Source: Aliiruegeria sabulilitoris (GTDB lineage Bacteria; Pseudomonadota; Alphaproteobacteria; Rhodobacterales; Rhodobacteraceae). Taken from it: a stretch of DNA of 64,000 nucleotides. The stretch is taken from positions 62,001 through 126,000 of the forward strand of contig NZ_LOAS01000023.1 in the NCBI RefSeq assembly GCF_001558155.1, read 5' to 3'. The translations under genes were made by a program, and so were the position numbers. The notes under the pieces were generated by a model. That model did no database searches. It saw nothing but the letters and a program-made list of their open reading frames with translations, and was not told the origin of the DNA. Positions 8,661 to 17,571 of the stretch are shown in pieces (the stretch's first letter is position 1; each line of letters starts with the position of its first letter).

Positions 8661-8700
8661 AGCCTCGATCTGCGCTTGCGGGAACGACCCTCCGGATCGT

Positions 8701-8742
8701 GCCTCCGGCAGAGATATTTCCGGAAAGATGAAACAAAGACGC
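8701..8742 (+). repeat. Dispersed intergenic element, copy 2
   Basis: Core GCCTCCGGCAGAGATATTT followed by CCGGAAAGATGAAAC, 40 bases after the flavin oxidoreductase stop and in the same orientation. Same family as copies at 3355, 15655, 17148 and 44032. Confidence 0.6.
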
Positions 8743-8831
8743 GTGTCCCGTCTTCTGCAAGGGCGCGGGGGGCAAAGCCCCTCTTGGCCTTGGGCATTTG
8801 GGCCAGTTTCCGAGCAATGCGCCCCTGGCCC

Positions 8832-8865
8832 AAAAGAAACGGCGCGCCTGTATCAGACGCGCCGT
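8832..8865 (-). terminator. Intrinsic terminator of the CBS-domain gene
   Basis: Minus-strand inverted repeat ACGGCGCG / CGCGCCGT with an 11-base loop, followed by TTTCTTTTG. It begins 27 bases after the CBS gene stop. Confidence 0.8.
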
Positions 8866-8892
8866 CATGGATTTCGTAGAAGGGGCCGGAAC

Positions 8893-9414
8893 TCAGCCCA
8901 CGATCATCTGTTTGAGCTTCAACGCTTCGTATTCCAGTTCGCGAAGGCGGAATTTCACCACGTCGCCGATGGAAATCAGACCGGCGATATGTTCGCCGTC
9001 CAGAACCGGGATATGGCGGAAACGGCCTTCGGACATGCTGCGCAGAAGGTCCAGAAGCGGGGTCTCGGGAGTGGCCGTGATGACCTCCGTCGTCATCAGG
9101 TCCGCGGCGGTCTCATCGAAAGTGTCGTCGGGTTCGTCGGCAAACCCGCGGACGATGTCACGCTCGGTCAGGATGCCAACCATGTGGCCATTCTGATCCT
9201 TCACCAGAACCGAGCCGATGCCATGTTCCTTCATCACCTCGGTGACCTTGTGGATCGTGTCGGTGGGGCGGACGGAAATAACGTCATGCCCCTTGCTGGA
9301 CAGAATGGACTCGGCTGTCGCCTTTGATCTGTCCACAACCGCGGCCTCGACCGACTGGCTGTGGGTGTGCATGCTTTCATGCCCGAAATGGGGCTTCTTG
9401 TTCTTGGATACCAT
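8893..9414 (-). CDS. CBS-domain pair protein
   Basis: 173 aa with two tandem CBS motifs (about residues 40-100 and 110-165), e.g. GIGSVLVKDQNGHMVGILTERDIVRG and the second repeat ending in the IAGLISIGDVVKF type segment. Such stand-alone Bateman modules bind adenosine ligands and act as sensors; targets are unknown here. The first 35 residues are His-rich and not part of the domain. GAGAGGG four bases before the ATG supports the start. It is a single-gene unit with its own terminator, upstream of nothing on its strand except the nqr operon end. Confidence 0.88.
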   Translation of the reverse strand: MVSKNKKPHFGHESMHTHSQSVEAAVVDRSKATAESILSSKGHDVISVRPTDTIHKVTEVMKEHGIGSVLVKDQNGHMVGILTERDIVRGFADEPDDTFDETAADLMTTEVITATPETPLLDLLRSMSEGRFRHIPVLDGEHIAGLISIGDVVKFRLRELEYEALKLKQMIVG

Positions 9415-9548
9415 CTATCCCTCTCATTGACTTCCCTGGGGCGTGGTTACGCTGTTTCGGCCTGGGACCTGACACAAGTTTAGACCGGGAAGTTGCGACT
9501 TCCCAAAGGTAAAATAGGTATTGCTGCCTTGTTGTTAGCGTCATGCAT

Positions 9549-9581
9549 AAAAAAGGGCCGATACGTTTTCCGCATCGGCCC
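9549..9581 (-). terminator. Intrinsic terminator of the nqr operon
   Basis: Minus-strand stem GGGCCGATGC / GTATCGGCCC (one G-T pair) with a 7-base loop followed by six Ts. It lies 24 bases after the nqrF stop and closes the nqrABCDEF transcript. Confidence 0.93.
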
Positions 9582-9605
9582 CCTGATCCTTGGACTTGTC
9601 CCGGC

Positions 9606-10829
9606 TCAGCCGCCGAAATCGTCCAGCATGATGTCTTCGCGATCCACGCCCAGTTCCAGCAGCATGTTGATCACCGACTGGTTCATGATCGGCGGGCCAC
9701 ACATGTAGAACTCGCAATCTTCTGGCGCGGGGTGGTTCTTGAGATATTCGTCGTAGAGCACGTTGTGGATGAAGCCGGTGTAACCGGTCCAGTTATCCTC
9801 GGGCAACGCATCGGAAAGCGCCACGTGCCATTCGAAATTCGGGAACTCGGCCGCAAGCTCGTCGAAATCCTCGACGAAGAACATCTCGCGCTTGGAGCGG
9901 GCTCCGTACCAGAAAGTGATCTTCCGATCCTTGTTCTGCAGCCGCTTGAGCTGGTCGAAGATAAGGCTGCGCATTGGGGCCATGCCGGCACCGCCGCCGA
10001 TAAAGACCATCTCCTTGTCCGTGTCGCGGGCAAAGAACTCGCCGAACGGACCCGAGATCGTGACCTTGTCGCCCGGCTTGAGGTTGAAGATGTAGGACGA
10101 CATCTTGCCCGGCGGGATGCCCTGCGTGCCCGGGGGCGGCGAGGCCACGCGGACGTTGAGCATGATCATGCCCCTTTCGTCGGGGTAGTTGGCCATGGAA
10201 TAGGCACGCTCGATCGGCTCGTCGACGACGGACTCGTACTGCCAGAGATTGAACTTGTCCCAGTCCTCCCGGTACTCGCCCTCGATGTCGAACTCGGTAT
10301 ATTTGAGCTCGTGGGCCGGGGCCTCGATCTGGATATAGCCACCGGCGCGGAAGTTCACGGCCTCGCCTTCCGGCAGGTCCAGAACCAACGCCTTGATGAA
10401 GGTCGCCACGTTTTCGTTCGAGCGAACCGTGCATTCCCATTTCTTGACGCCGAAGACCTCTTCGGGGACCTCGACATCCATGTCCTGCTTCACGGCCACC
10501 TGGCAGGAGAGACGGTCGCCAGCGGCGGCCTCCCGCTTGGTGATGTGGCTTTCTTCGGTCGGAAGGATCGAACCGCCGCCGGAATGCACACGCACCCGGC
10601 ATTGCGCGCAGGTGCCGCCGCCGCCACAGGCCGAGGGCACGAAGAGCTTCTCGGCGGCCAGCGTTTGCAGCAGCTTGCCACCGGCAGGGACGTGGATGGT
10701 CTTTTCGCCATTGATGGTGATCGCCACGTCGCCCTGTGCCACCAGCTTGGAGCGGGCGAACATGATGATCGTGACCAGCGCGATCACGATCAGGGTGAAC
10801 AGGGCAACGCCCAGGATGAATGTGGTCAT
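9606..10829 (-). CDS. nqrF: Na+-translocating NADH:quinone oxidoreductase subunit F
   Basis: 407 aa. Entry subunit that oxidises NADH with FAD and passes electrons to a [2Fe-2S] cluster. One N-terminal membrane helix (residues 3-24), a plant-type ferredoxin domain with cluster ligands Cys68, Cys74, Cys77 and Cys109, then FAD- and NADH-binding domains (RAYSMANYP for [19 protein letters not shown] for nucleotide, and a C-terminal [10 protein letters not shown] segment). Sixth gene of the operon, 13 bases after nqrE. All catalytic features intact. Confidence 0.97.
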   Translation of the reverse strand: MTTFILGVALFTLIVIALVTIIMFARSKLVAQGDVAITINGEKTIHVPAGGKLLQTLAAEKLFVPSACGGGGTCAQCRVRVHSGGGSILPTEESHITKREAAAGDRLSCQVAVKQDMDVEVPEEVFGVKKWECTVRSNENVATFIKALVLDLPEGEAVNFRAGGYIQIEAPAHELKYTEFDIEGEYREDWDKFNLWQYESVVDEPIERAYSMANYPDERGMIMLNVRVASPPPGTQGIPPGKMSSYIFNLKPGDKVTISGPFGEFFARDTDKEMVFIGGGAGMAPMRSLIFDQLKRLQNKDRKITFWYGARSKREMFFVEDFDELAAEFPNFEWHVALSDALPEDNWTGYTGFIHNVLYDEYLKNHPAPEDCEFYMCGPPIMNQSVINMLLELGVDREDIMLDDFGG

Positions 10830-10842
10830 CTCTGCGCCTCCC

Positions 10843-11450
<608 letters not shown>

Positions 11451-11451
<1 letters not shown>

Positions 11452-12107
11452 CAGTGCGCCTCCTCAATGTGTTGGATCTGGAATTCACGGTCTTCGACCT
11501 GCTCCGGCTTCCAGCTGCGGAAGGCCCAGATGATCAGCCCGATGATGAAGAACGCCGAAGGCGGCAGAAGCAGCATGCCATTGGGCACGTACCAGCCGCC
11601 ATTGTTGACGGTCGGCAGCACCGTGATGCCAAAGAGCGTTCCGGCGCCGAAAAGCTCACGAACGAAGCCGACCAGCATCAGGATCAGGCCGTAGCCCAGC
11701 CCGTTGCCGATCCCGTCGACGAAGCTGTCGAGCGGCGGGTTCTTCATTGCAAAGGCTTCGGCGCGGCCCATCACGATGCAGTTGGTGATGATCAGGCCGA
11801 CAAACACCGAGAGCGTTTTCGAAATGTCGTAGAGATAGGCCTTGAGGACCTGATCCACGAGGATCACGAGCGAGGCGATGATGACCATCTGCACGATGAT
11901 CCGGATCGAACCGGGGATGTGATTGCGCAGCATCGAGATGAACATCGAGGCGAAGGCCGTCACGAAGGTCACGGCGAGCGCCATGACGAAAGAGACCTGC
12001 AACGAGGATGTCACCGCCAATGCTGAGCAGATCCCCAGAACCTGCAGCGTGATCGGGTTGTTGTCGACCAGCGGATCGACCAGGTAGGTGCGTCTTGTCT
12101 GCGCCAT
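11451..12107 (-). CDS. nqrD: Na+-NQR subunit D
   Basis: 218 aa membrane subunit with about six helices. Contains the conserved [10 protein letters not shown] helix bearing the Cys of the NqrD/NqrE iron site, and the [12 protein letters not shown] loop found throughout NqrD/RnfE. Directly abuts nqrC (stop at 12108). Complete, standard length. Confidence 0.96.
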
Positions 12108-12920
12108 TTAGAGGCCCCCCGCCTTGAGGTTTTCGAGGAAGGGCGCGAAGCCCTCTTCCCCCATCCAGAAGCGCACAAGGTTGTCGACACCGACCGAGGT
12201 CAGCGTGGCACCGGCCAGCGCATCGATATGGTGGTTTTCCATGACCGGCGACGGCACGCCCTTGGCCACCGTGATCTTCAGCTCGCCGCTTTCGTCGCGC
12301 AGCGCCTTGCCGGGCCACATGGCCTTCCAGCGCGGGTTGTCCACCTCGGCACCGAGGCCGGGCGTCTCCGCATGGTCGTAGAATTGCAGCCCGAAGATCG
12401 AGTTGCCGTCCTCCTCTAGGGCAATGAAGCCATAAAGCGTGGACCAGAGACCGTATCCGCTGATCGGCAGGATTACCTTGTCCAGCTCTCCGGCCGCATC
12501 ATTGAGCAGGTAGACGACGGAATAGTTGCTCTGGCGGCCGAGCCCGGCAGGGTCCTCTGTCAGAGCCCGGCTCAGCTCCGGATCGGACACCGCGGCGCGG
12601 TCGTCGAAACTTGCCGCGTCGAACTGGTCGGTGAAGGTGCCGGTCGTGAGATCGACCACCCTTGGCTCGAAGGCGGAAAAGGCCTCGCGGACGTTGACCC
12701 CATCCTCGTAGAGGCCCGCGACCTGCAGAATGTTCATCTGCTTGTCCTTGAGCTTGTTCACCTCCTGGATGGGCCGCAGGCTCACCGCGGCGGCCGAGAC
12801 CACCATGGAGCAGAACAGGCAGAGCGCGGTGGCGACGAACACGGTCTTTGGAACCGAGTCGACCGGAAGCGCCTTCCAGCGGGCCAGCAGGCCCTCGTTA
12901 TTGGCGTCGTTCTCAGGCAT
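12108..12920 (-). CDS. nqrC: Na+-NQR subunit C
   Basis: 270 aa, one N-terminal membrane helix (about residues 25-48) and a periplasmic FMN-binding domain. The covalent flavinylation motif AGATLTS places the FMN-carrying Thr at about residue 239; it is the target of ApbE, whose gene lies divergent at 15827. Overlaps the end of nqrB by 8 bases. Standard length. Confidence 0.96.
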   Translation of the reverse strand: MPENDANNEGLLARWKALPVDSVPKTVFVATALCLFCSMVVSAAAVSLRPIQEVNKLKDKQMNILQVAGLYEDGVNVREAFSAFEPRVVDLTTGTFTDQFDAASFDDRAAVSDPELSRALTEDPAGLGRQSNYSVVYLLNDAAGELDKVILPISGYGLWSTLYGFIALEEDGNSIFGLQFYDHAETPGLGAEVDNPRWKAMWPGKALRDESGELKITVAKGVPSPVMENHHIDALAGATLTSVGVDNLVRFWMGEEGFAPFLENLKAGGL

Positions 12921-14124
12921 TTCGCTTTGCCCTCCGAGCGATGTTGGCCCGCACGACGAACCAGTCGATGAGCGGGGCGAAGATATTGGCGAACAGGATG
13001 GCGAGCATCATGCCCTCGGGGAAGGCCGGGTTGACCACGCGGATCATCACGACCATGAAACCGATCAGCGCCCCATACCAGAAGCGGCCGACATTGGTAT
13101 GCGAGGCCGTCACCGGCTCGGTCACCATGAAGGCGAGGCCGAAGGCCCAGCCCCCCAGCACCATGTGCCACCAGAACGGCATTGCGAACATCGGGTTGGT
13201 GTCCGACCCGATCAGGTTCAGCAGGGTGGAGAAGGCGATTGTGCCAGCGATGCACCCCACGACCAGCCGCCAGTTGGCGATCTTGGTGACGAGCAGGAAG
13301 GCCAGCCCGATCATGCACATGAAGACCGAGGTCTCGCCGAAGGAGCCCTGCATGTTGCCCCAGAAGGCCGAGGCGAAGGAGATGTCATGCGCGGCCAGCC
13401 CGGACACGCCCTCCTGCGCGGTGATCCCGAGCGCTGTTGCGCCGGAGAAGCCGTCCACCGGGGTCCAGATCGAGTCACCGGACATCTGCGCGGGATAGGC
13501 GAAATATAGGAAGGCCCGTGCGACAAGCGCCGGGTTGAGGAAGTTTTTCCCTGTCCCGCCAAAGACTTCCTTGCCGATCACGACACCGAAGGAAATGCCG
13601 AGCGCCACCTGCCAGAGCGGCGTGGAGGCCGGCACGATCAGCACGTAGAGGATCGATGTGACGAAGAAGCCCTCGTTGACCTCGTGGCCGCGGATGATCG
13701 CGAACAGGATTTCCCAGAAGAGACCCACGATCATCGTGACCGCGTAGATCGGCAGGAAATAGAGGAAACCGTGGAACATGCTGGACAGGATGCTGTCGGG
13801 GTTCAGCCCGAACCCGAGCCACTGCATGAGGGCGATCCGCCAGCCGGTATGCGCGTCCTCGCCGAGCGCGGCAAGCGCCACGTTGGCGCCGTGGCCGGTG
13901 TTCCACATGCCGAAGAAGGCACAGGGCAGGGCGGCGATCAGGACATAGATCATGATCCGCTGCATGTTCGTGAAGGTACGGGCATGCGGCGCGACGGTGG
14001 TGACTGTGCGGTGCGAGAAGAACAGCGCCGCGATGGATTCGTAGAGCGGATACCAGGACTGGTACTTCCCGCCCTTCACAAAATGCGGTTCGAGCTTGTC
14101 GAAGAAATTCTGGATAAACTTCAT
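12913..14124 (-). CDS. nqrB: Na+-NQR subunit B
   Basis: 403 aa, about ten membrane helices, sodium- and quinone-binding subunit. The flavinylation motif SGATALG puts the covalently bound FMN on Thr at about residue 230. The N-terminal family segment (PHFVKGGKYQSWYPLYE) is present. Starts 3 bases after the nqrA stop. Confidence 0.97.
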   Translation of the reverse strand: MKFIQNFFDKLEPHFVKGGKYQSWYPLYESIAALFFSHRTVTTVAPHARTFTNMQRIMIYVLIAALPCAFFGMWNTGHGANVALAALGEDAHTGWRIALMQWLGFGLNPDSILSSMFHGFLYFLPIYAVTMIVGLFWEILFAIIRGHEVNEGFFVTSILYVLIVPASTPLWQVALGISFGVVIGKEVFGGTGKNFLNPALVARAFLYFAYPAQMSGDSIWTPVDGFSGATALGITAQEGVSGLAAHDISFASAFWGNMQGSFGETSVFMCMIGLAFLLVTKIANWRLVVGCIAGTIAFSTLLNLIGSDTNPMFAMPFWWHMVLGGWAFGLAFMVTEPVTASHTNVGRFWYGALIGFMVVMIRVVNPAFPEGMMLAILFANIFAPLIDWFVVRANIARRAKRNA

Positions 14125-14127
14125 CCC

Positions 14128-15477
14128 TCAGCCCTCCTTCTCGATCTTGGTCAGGCTGTCGCGCAGCGCGATGCCGTACTCGTATTTGGCCGGGCAGGCA
14201 AAAGTGCAGAGCGCGAGATCTTCCTCGTCCAACTCCAGCGCGCCAAGTTTCTGGGCGTTGTCGGTGTCCATCACAAGCAAGGAGCGCAGCAACTGCGTCG
14301 GCAGGAAGTCCTGCGGCATCAGTTCCTCGAATGTCCCGATCGGCACCATCGCACGGCGTCCGCCATTCAGGTTCGAGCCCATCGAGAACTTCTTTGCCCG
14401 GGTGAAGGCGGAGGCCAGCACCGGCAGAACGGCGTATTGCTCAGGGCGCGGTGTGATCCAGGCCAGGAACTTCTGCGTGCGGTCCTCGTCGATCAGCGTC
14501 ACGGCGCGGGCATAACGGCCGAGATAGTCGAAAGCGGCCCCATCGCTCATCCGTCCGGTCAGGACCGAACCGGAAATCGTGCGCAGCGGTGCATCGCCGT
14601 CAACTTCGCCATCGGTCAGATCGGCGAGCGAGGCGCCGAGATTGGTTCGAATCAGACGCGGGTTGGAAGCGCGCGGACCGGCCAGCGAAATCACCACGGA
14701 GGTGTCCAGCTTGCCGGTGTCCATCAGCGTGCCAATCGCGATGACATCCTGGTAGGAAATGGTCCAGACATGGCGCTCGGCGGTGGGCGGTTCGAGGTAG
14801 TGAATATGCGTCCCGGCAAGGCCCGCAGGATGCGGCCCGGAAAAAGTGGCCACCTCGACGCCCGCGACATCTCCGCCCGGAACAGACGCGCCGCTCGCGT
14901 GGCACAACCATGTCCGGCCTTCGCTCAGCTGCGCAACGGCCCTGAGGCCGGCCACGAAGGCTTGCGGTTTCTCGGCGATGATCAGGGCCGGGTCCGCAGC
15001 CAGCGGCTCGCTATCCATCGCGGTGACATAGATCGCGGCCGGCCGTGTGTCGGCGGCGGGGATCTTGGAATAGGGGCGCGTGCGGAACGCCGTCCAAAGG
15101 CCTGATTTCAGGATTTTTTCGGCAACTTCGTCTCCGCCGGAACCCTCCGGAAGAATGCCGAAATCCACGCCCGCATCGAACATGTTGTCGACATCGATCA
15201 CCACGCTCTGCAACACCCGTCGGGCGCCGCGATTGATCGCGCGCACCCGCCCCGTGGCTGGCGCGGTAAAGACGACCTCAGGCGAATCCTTGTGACAATA
15301 AAGCGGCTGGCCGCGTTGGACACTGTCGCCCTCGGCGACAAGCATCTTGGGTTTGAGACCGATGGAATCGGCCCCGATCACCGCGACGGAGCCAATCGCT
15401 GGCCCATCGTGGATTGTCTGTTCCGGCGCCCCGTTAATGGGTAGGTCCAGACCCTTCTTGAATGAGAATTCGGGCAT
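14128..15477 (-). CDS. nqrA: Na+-NQR subunit A
   Basis: 449 aa peripheral cytoplasmic subunit with the conserved N-terminus FKKGLDLPINGAPEQ. It heads the nqr operon. The complex couples NADH oxidation to ubiquinone reduction and Na+ export. The ribosome site before the ATG is weak, but the conserved N-terminus fixes the start. Presence of a complete nqr set fits a marine or salt-tolerant bacterium (inference). Confidence 0.96.
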   Translation of the reverse strand: MPEFSFKKGLDLPINGAPEQTIHDGPAIGSVAVIGADSIGLKPKMLVAEGDSVQRGQPLYCHKDSPEVVFTAPATGRVRAINRGARRVLQSVVIDVDNMFDAGVDFGILPEGSGGDEVAEKILKSGLWTAFRTRPYSKIPAADTRPAAIYVTAMDSEPLAADPALIIAEKPQAFVAGLRAVAQLSEGRTWLCHASGASVPGGDVAGVEVATFSGPHPAGLAGTHIHYLEPPTAERHVWTISYQDVIAIGTLMDTGKLDTSVVISLAGPRASNPRLIRTNLGASLADLTDGEVDGDAPLRTISGSVLTGRMSDGAAFDYLGRYARAVTLIDEDRTQKFLAWITPRPEQYAVLPVLASAFTRAKKFSMGSNLNGGRRAMVPIGTFEELMPQDFLPTQLLRSLLVMDTDNAQKLGALELDEEDLALCTFACPAKYEYGIALRDSLTKIEKEG

Positions 15478-15590
15478 GTAACTCGCTGCGGTTTCCGTTC
15501 CGGTTCGATCGTTCCTCCGACCTGCGGACCATACGCCCCGTGCTGCTTTCCGGGGGCATTGTATGCATTGGCCTACAGACGTTCCTGATC

Positions 15591-15619
15591 CTATTAAGGA
15601 GTTCTACGCCGCAGCGCAA
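15591..15619 (-). promoter_or_regulatory. Possible promoter of the nqr operon
   Basis: On the minus strand TTGCGC, a 17-base spacer and TAATAG, about 110 bases upstream of nqrA. Each box matches the sigma70 consensus only at three positions, so this is a tentative call. Confidence 0.25.
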
Positions 15620-15654
15620 CATTTTGCCCGGAAGCCGATTGTCTCAGTGCGGAA

Positions 15655-15679
15655 GGCCTTCCTCTTTCCGGAAATACCC
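15655..15679 (-). repeat. Dispersed intergenic element, copy 3 (partial)
   Basis: Minus-strand GGGTATTTCCGGAAAGAGGAAGG aligned with the 3' half of the element at 8701 (GATATTTCCGGAAAGATG). The GCCTCCGGC half is not preserved. The quoted stretch is described by its two blocks: GGGTATTTCCGG and AAAGAGGAAGG. Confidence 0.45.
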
Positions 15680-15826
15680 TTGGGGGGAGCGCCGCCCCTC
15701 GGGCGGCGCGCAGGGGGCAGACTGCCCCCATCCGGCCCCGTTACCGGCAAAAGACCGCCCGCGTTGACAGCCCCCCCAAAAAGGTGCCAGACCCCCGGAA
15801 AAGCAATTCCACCCGGGAGCTTCCCT

Positions 15827-16852
15827 ATGCGCGCCATTTACCTGCTGCCCCTTGGCCTCCTGCTTTCCGGCTGTTTCGGAGAGGAAGAGGGCGAAACCTA
15901 TCGCTTTTCCGGCGAGACGATGGGCACGAGCTACAATGTCGTTGCTGTCGACGTACCCTCCGAGGTTACCGAGACGGAAATCGCCGTGGCGATCGAGGAG
16001 ACGCTCAAGGCGGTCAATGCGTCGATGTCGAATTGGGACAAGCAATCGGAAGTCTCGCTCTTCAATGCCATTCAGAGCACCGAACCGGTAGAGATCTCGG
16101 CCGAGTTCGCCCATGTCATGGCGGCGGCGGACAAGGTGCACGCGCTTTCCGATGGCCGCTTCGACGTGACGCTGTTTCCGCTGATCGAACTGTGGGGGTT
16201 TGGCGCCAAGAAACCGGGCGAGCCGATTCCGTCGGACGCGGAGATCGCGGCGGCGCTGGAGCATGTCGGGCAGGCAGAGTTGGTCACGCTCGAGGGCGAG
16301 ACGCTGACCAAGCGCGATCCGGCTGTCTCCGTCAACCTGTCCGCAATCGCCAAGGGCTATGGCAATGACGCGGTGGCCGAAAAACTGCGGGAATTCGGTA
16401 TCGAGAACTACCTCGTCGAGATCGGCGGCGACCTGGTCTCGGCCGGCCGGAATGACAAGGACGAGGCCTGGAAGATCGGCATCGAGACGCCGGATTCCAA
16501 GACGCAGACGGTGGAAATGGTTCTGCCGGTCTCCGATCTCGGCATGGCGACCTCCGGTGATTACCGCAACTTCTTCGAGCAGGACGGCGTGCGCTATTCG
16601 CACCTGATCGACCCGACCACCGGCCGGCCGGTGACACACCGGGCGACCTCTGTGACGGTGCTGGCCGAGAACGGGATGATGGCCGATGCGCTGGCCACGG
16701 CAATGATGGTTATGGGCGAGGAGACCGGCATGGCTGTTGCCGAGGCGAACGATCTGGCCGTGTTTTTCATCTCGCGCGCTCCGCAAGGGTCCGATCAGGA
16801 TTACGTGAAACATGCCAGCGCGGCATTTGAAAAACTGCGCAAGGCAGAGTAG
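15827..16852 (+). CDS. apbE: FAD:protein FMN transferase (ApbE), lipoprotein
   Basis: 341 aa. Transfers FMN from FAD onto Thr residues of NqrB and NqrC in the periplasm. A lipoprotein signal is clear: hydrophobic leader then LLSGC with Cys16. Family motifs include GTSYNV near the N-terminus, NLSAIAKGYG, VEIGGDL, the SHLIDPTTGRP segment and MADALATAMMVMG with the metal-binding Asp. ATG 15827 is chosen because the signal peptide starts there and CGGGAGC precedes it. Divergent from nqrA and followed 30 bases later by nqrM, so both genes serve Nqr maturation. Confidence 0.95.
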   Translation: MRAIYLLPLGLLLSGCFGEEEGETYRFSGETMGTSYNVVAVDVPSEVTETEIAVAIEETLKAVNASMSNWDKQSEVSLFNAIQSTEPVEISAEFAHVMAAADKVHALSDGRFDVTLFPLIELWGFGAKKPGEPIPSDAEIAAALEHVGQAELVTLEGETLTKRDPAVSVNLSAIAKGYGNDAVAEKLREFGIENYLVEIGGDLVSAGRNDKDEAWKIGIETPDSKTQTVEMVLPVSDLGMATSGDYRNFFEQDGVRYSHLIDPTTGRPVTHRATSVTVLAENGMMADALATAMMVMGEETGMAVAEANDLAVFFISRAPQGSDQDYVKHASAAFEKLRKAE

Positions 16853-16882
16853 ATACGGAAGACCGGCCGCAAGGACAGACCC

Positions 16883-17122
16883 ATGGCAACATTCGTGCTC
16901 GCATTCCTCCTGTTGACGACCATCGTCGTGGCGATGGCCATTGGCGTGATCGTCGTCGGTCAGAAAATGCGCATCAAGGGAAGCTGCGGCGGGCTCAACG
17001 CCATCGCCGGCGCGGATAAATGCGTGGTCTGCCAGAAAGACATCGATCCGGATTCGCCCTTGCGGGACAAGCTTCAATGCAAGCGCGCCCGGCGGATGGT
17101 CGAGGAGATGGAGGCGTCCTGA
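16883..17122 (+). CDS. nqrM: Na+-NQR maturation protein NqrM
   Basis: 79 aa. One N-terminal membrane helix (residues 3-27) followed by a short domain with four conserved Cys (GSCGG, CVVC, LQCKR). In Vibrio, NqrM is needed to assemble the iron site of NQR. Spacing of 30 bases from apbE suggests one transcript. Length and Cys pattern match the family. Confidence 0.93.
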   Translation: MATFVLAFLLLTTIVVAMAIGVIVVGQKMRIKGSCGGLNAIAGADKCVVCQKDIDPDSPLRDKLQCKRARRMVEEMEAS

Positions 17123-17147
17123 CAGCTCCGACTGCATGGACCGCATG

Positions 17148-17200
17148 TCGAAGCCAGAGGCTTCGATGCCTTCCGCGAGGATATTTTCGGTCAGAAGAAG
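17148..17200 (+). repeat. Dispersed intergenic element, copy 4
   Basis: Hairpin TCGAAGCC-AGA-GGCTTCGA followed by GCCTTCCGCGAGGATATTT and TCGGTCAGAAGAAG. It begins 26 bases after the nqrM stop in the same orientation. The hairpin-core-tail order matches copy 1. Confidence 0.6.
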
Positions 17201-17226
17201 CGTGAAGTCGCTCCAATCGGGGGGCT

Positions 17227-17415
17227 TCACATTTCCATTGGCAGGAAGGCCAGGGCGAGGAAGGCAGCGAGCGCGGGCAGCCCGTAGGCCCAGGATTTCA
17301 GTTTCCAGTTCGGCCCCTGCGCCTTCCAGTTTTGTCGGAAGCCGCGTCCACAGAAGACAAGCAGCAGAAATAGCGGCACGGCCGTGATTGGCGTCAGGAA
17401 AAACGTGTCGTGCAT
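17227..17415 (-). CDS. Small two-helix membrane protein, hypothetical
   Basis: 62 aa from ATG 17415: two hydrophobic segments (ITAVPLFLLLVFC near the N-terminus and ALAAFLALAFLPM at the C-terminus) flanking a charged loop (RGFRQNWKAQ). The even membrane-protein pattern suggests a real gene, but the ribosome site is weak and I do not recognise a family. It lies between nqrM and the DMP19-like gene. Confidence 0.45.
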   Translation of the reverse strand: MHDTFFLTPITAVPLFLLLVFCGRGFRQNWKAQGPNWKLKSWAYGLPALAAFLALAFLPMEM

Positions 17416-17571
17416 GGGCGCATCCGGTATCAGGGAGCGCCTGTCTTGGCACAGCCGGGCTTGCCGGTCCAGAGCCGAGCGGGCTGTTTGCATTTTGGCC
17501 AAAACGGACAAAAACGCCCCATTTGGCGGAGGCGTGTAGAAAACTCAGGGTTTCGGAAGCCCGGTCAGGGG

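Larger units (their letters stand above)
15478..15826. other. Divergent promoter region nqrA / apbE
   Basis: 349 bases without a gene. The nqrA-proximal part contains a weak promoter candidate; the middle has one dispersed-element copy and two strong G+C hairpins in a row (GCGCCGCCC/GGGCGGCGC and GGGGGCAG/CTGCCCCC, about 15688-15738). The apbE-proximal part is C-rich and ends in a CGGGAGC ribosome site. No open frame here looks like a gene. Confidence 0.7.
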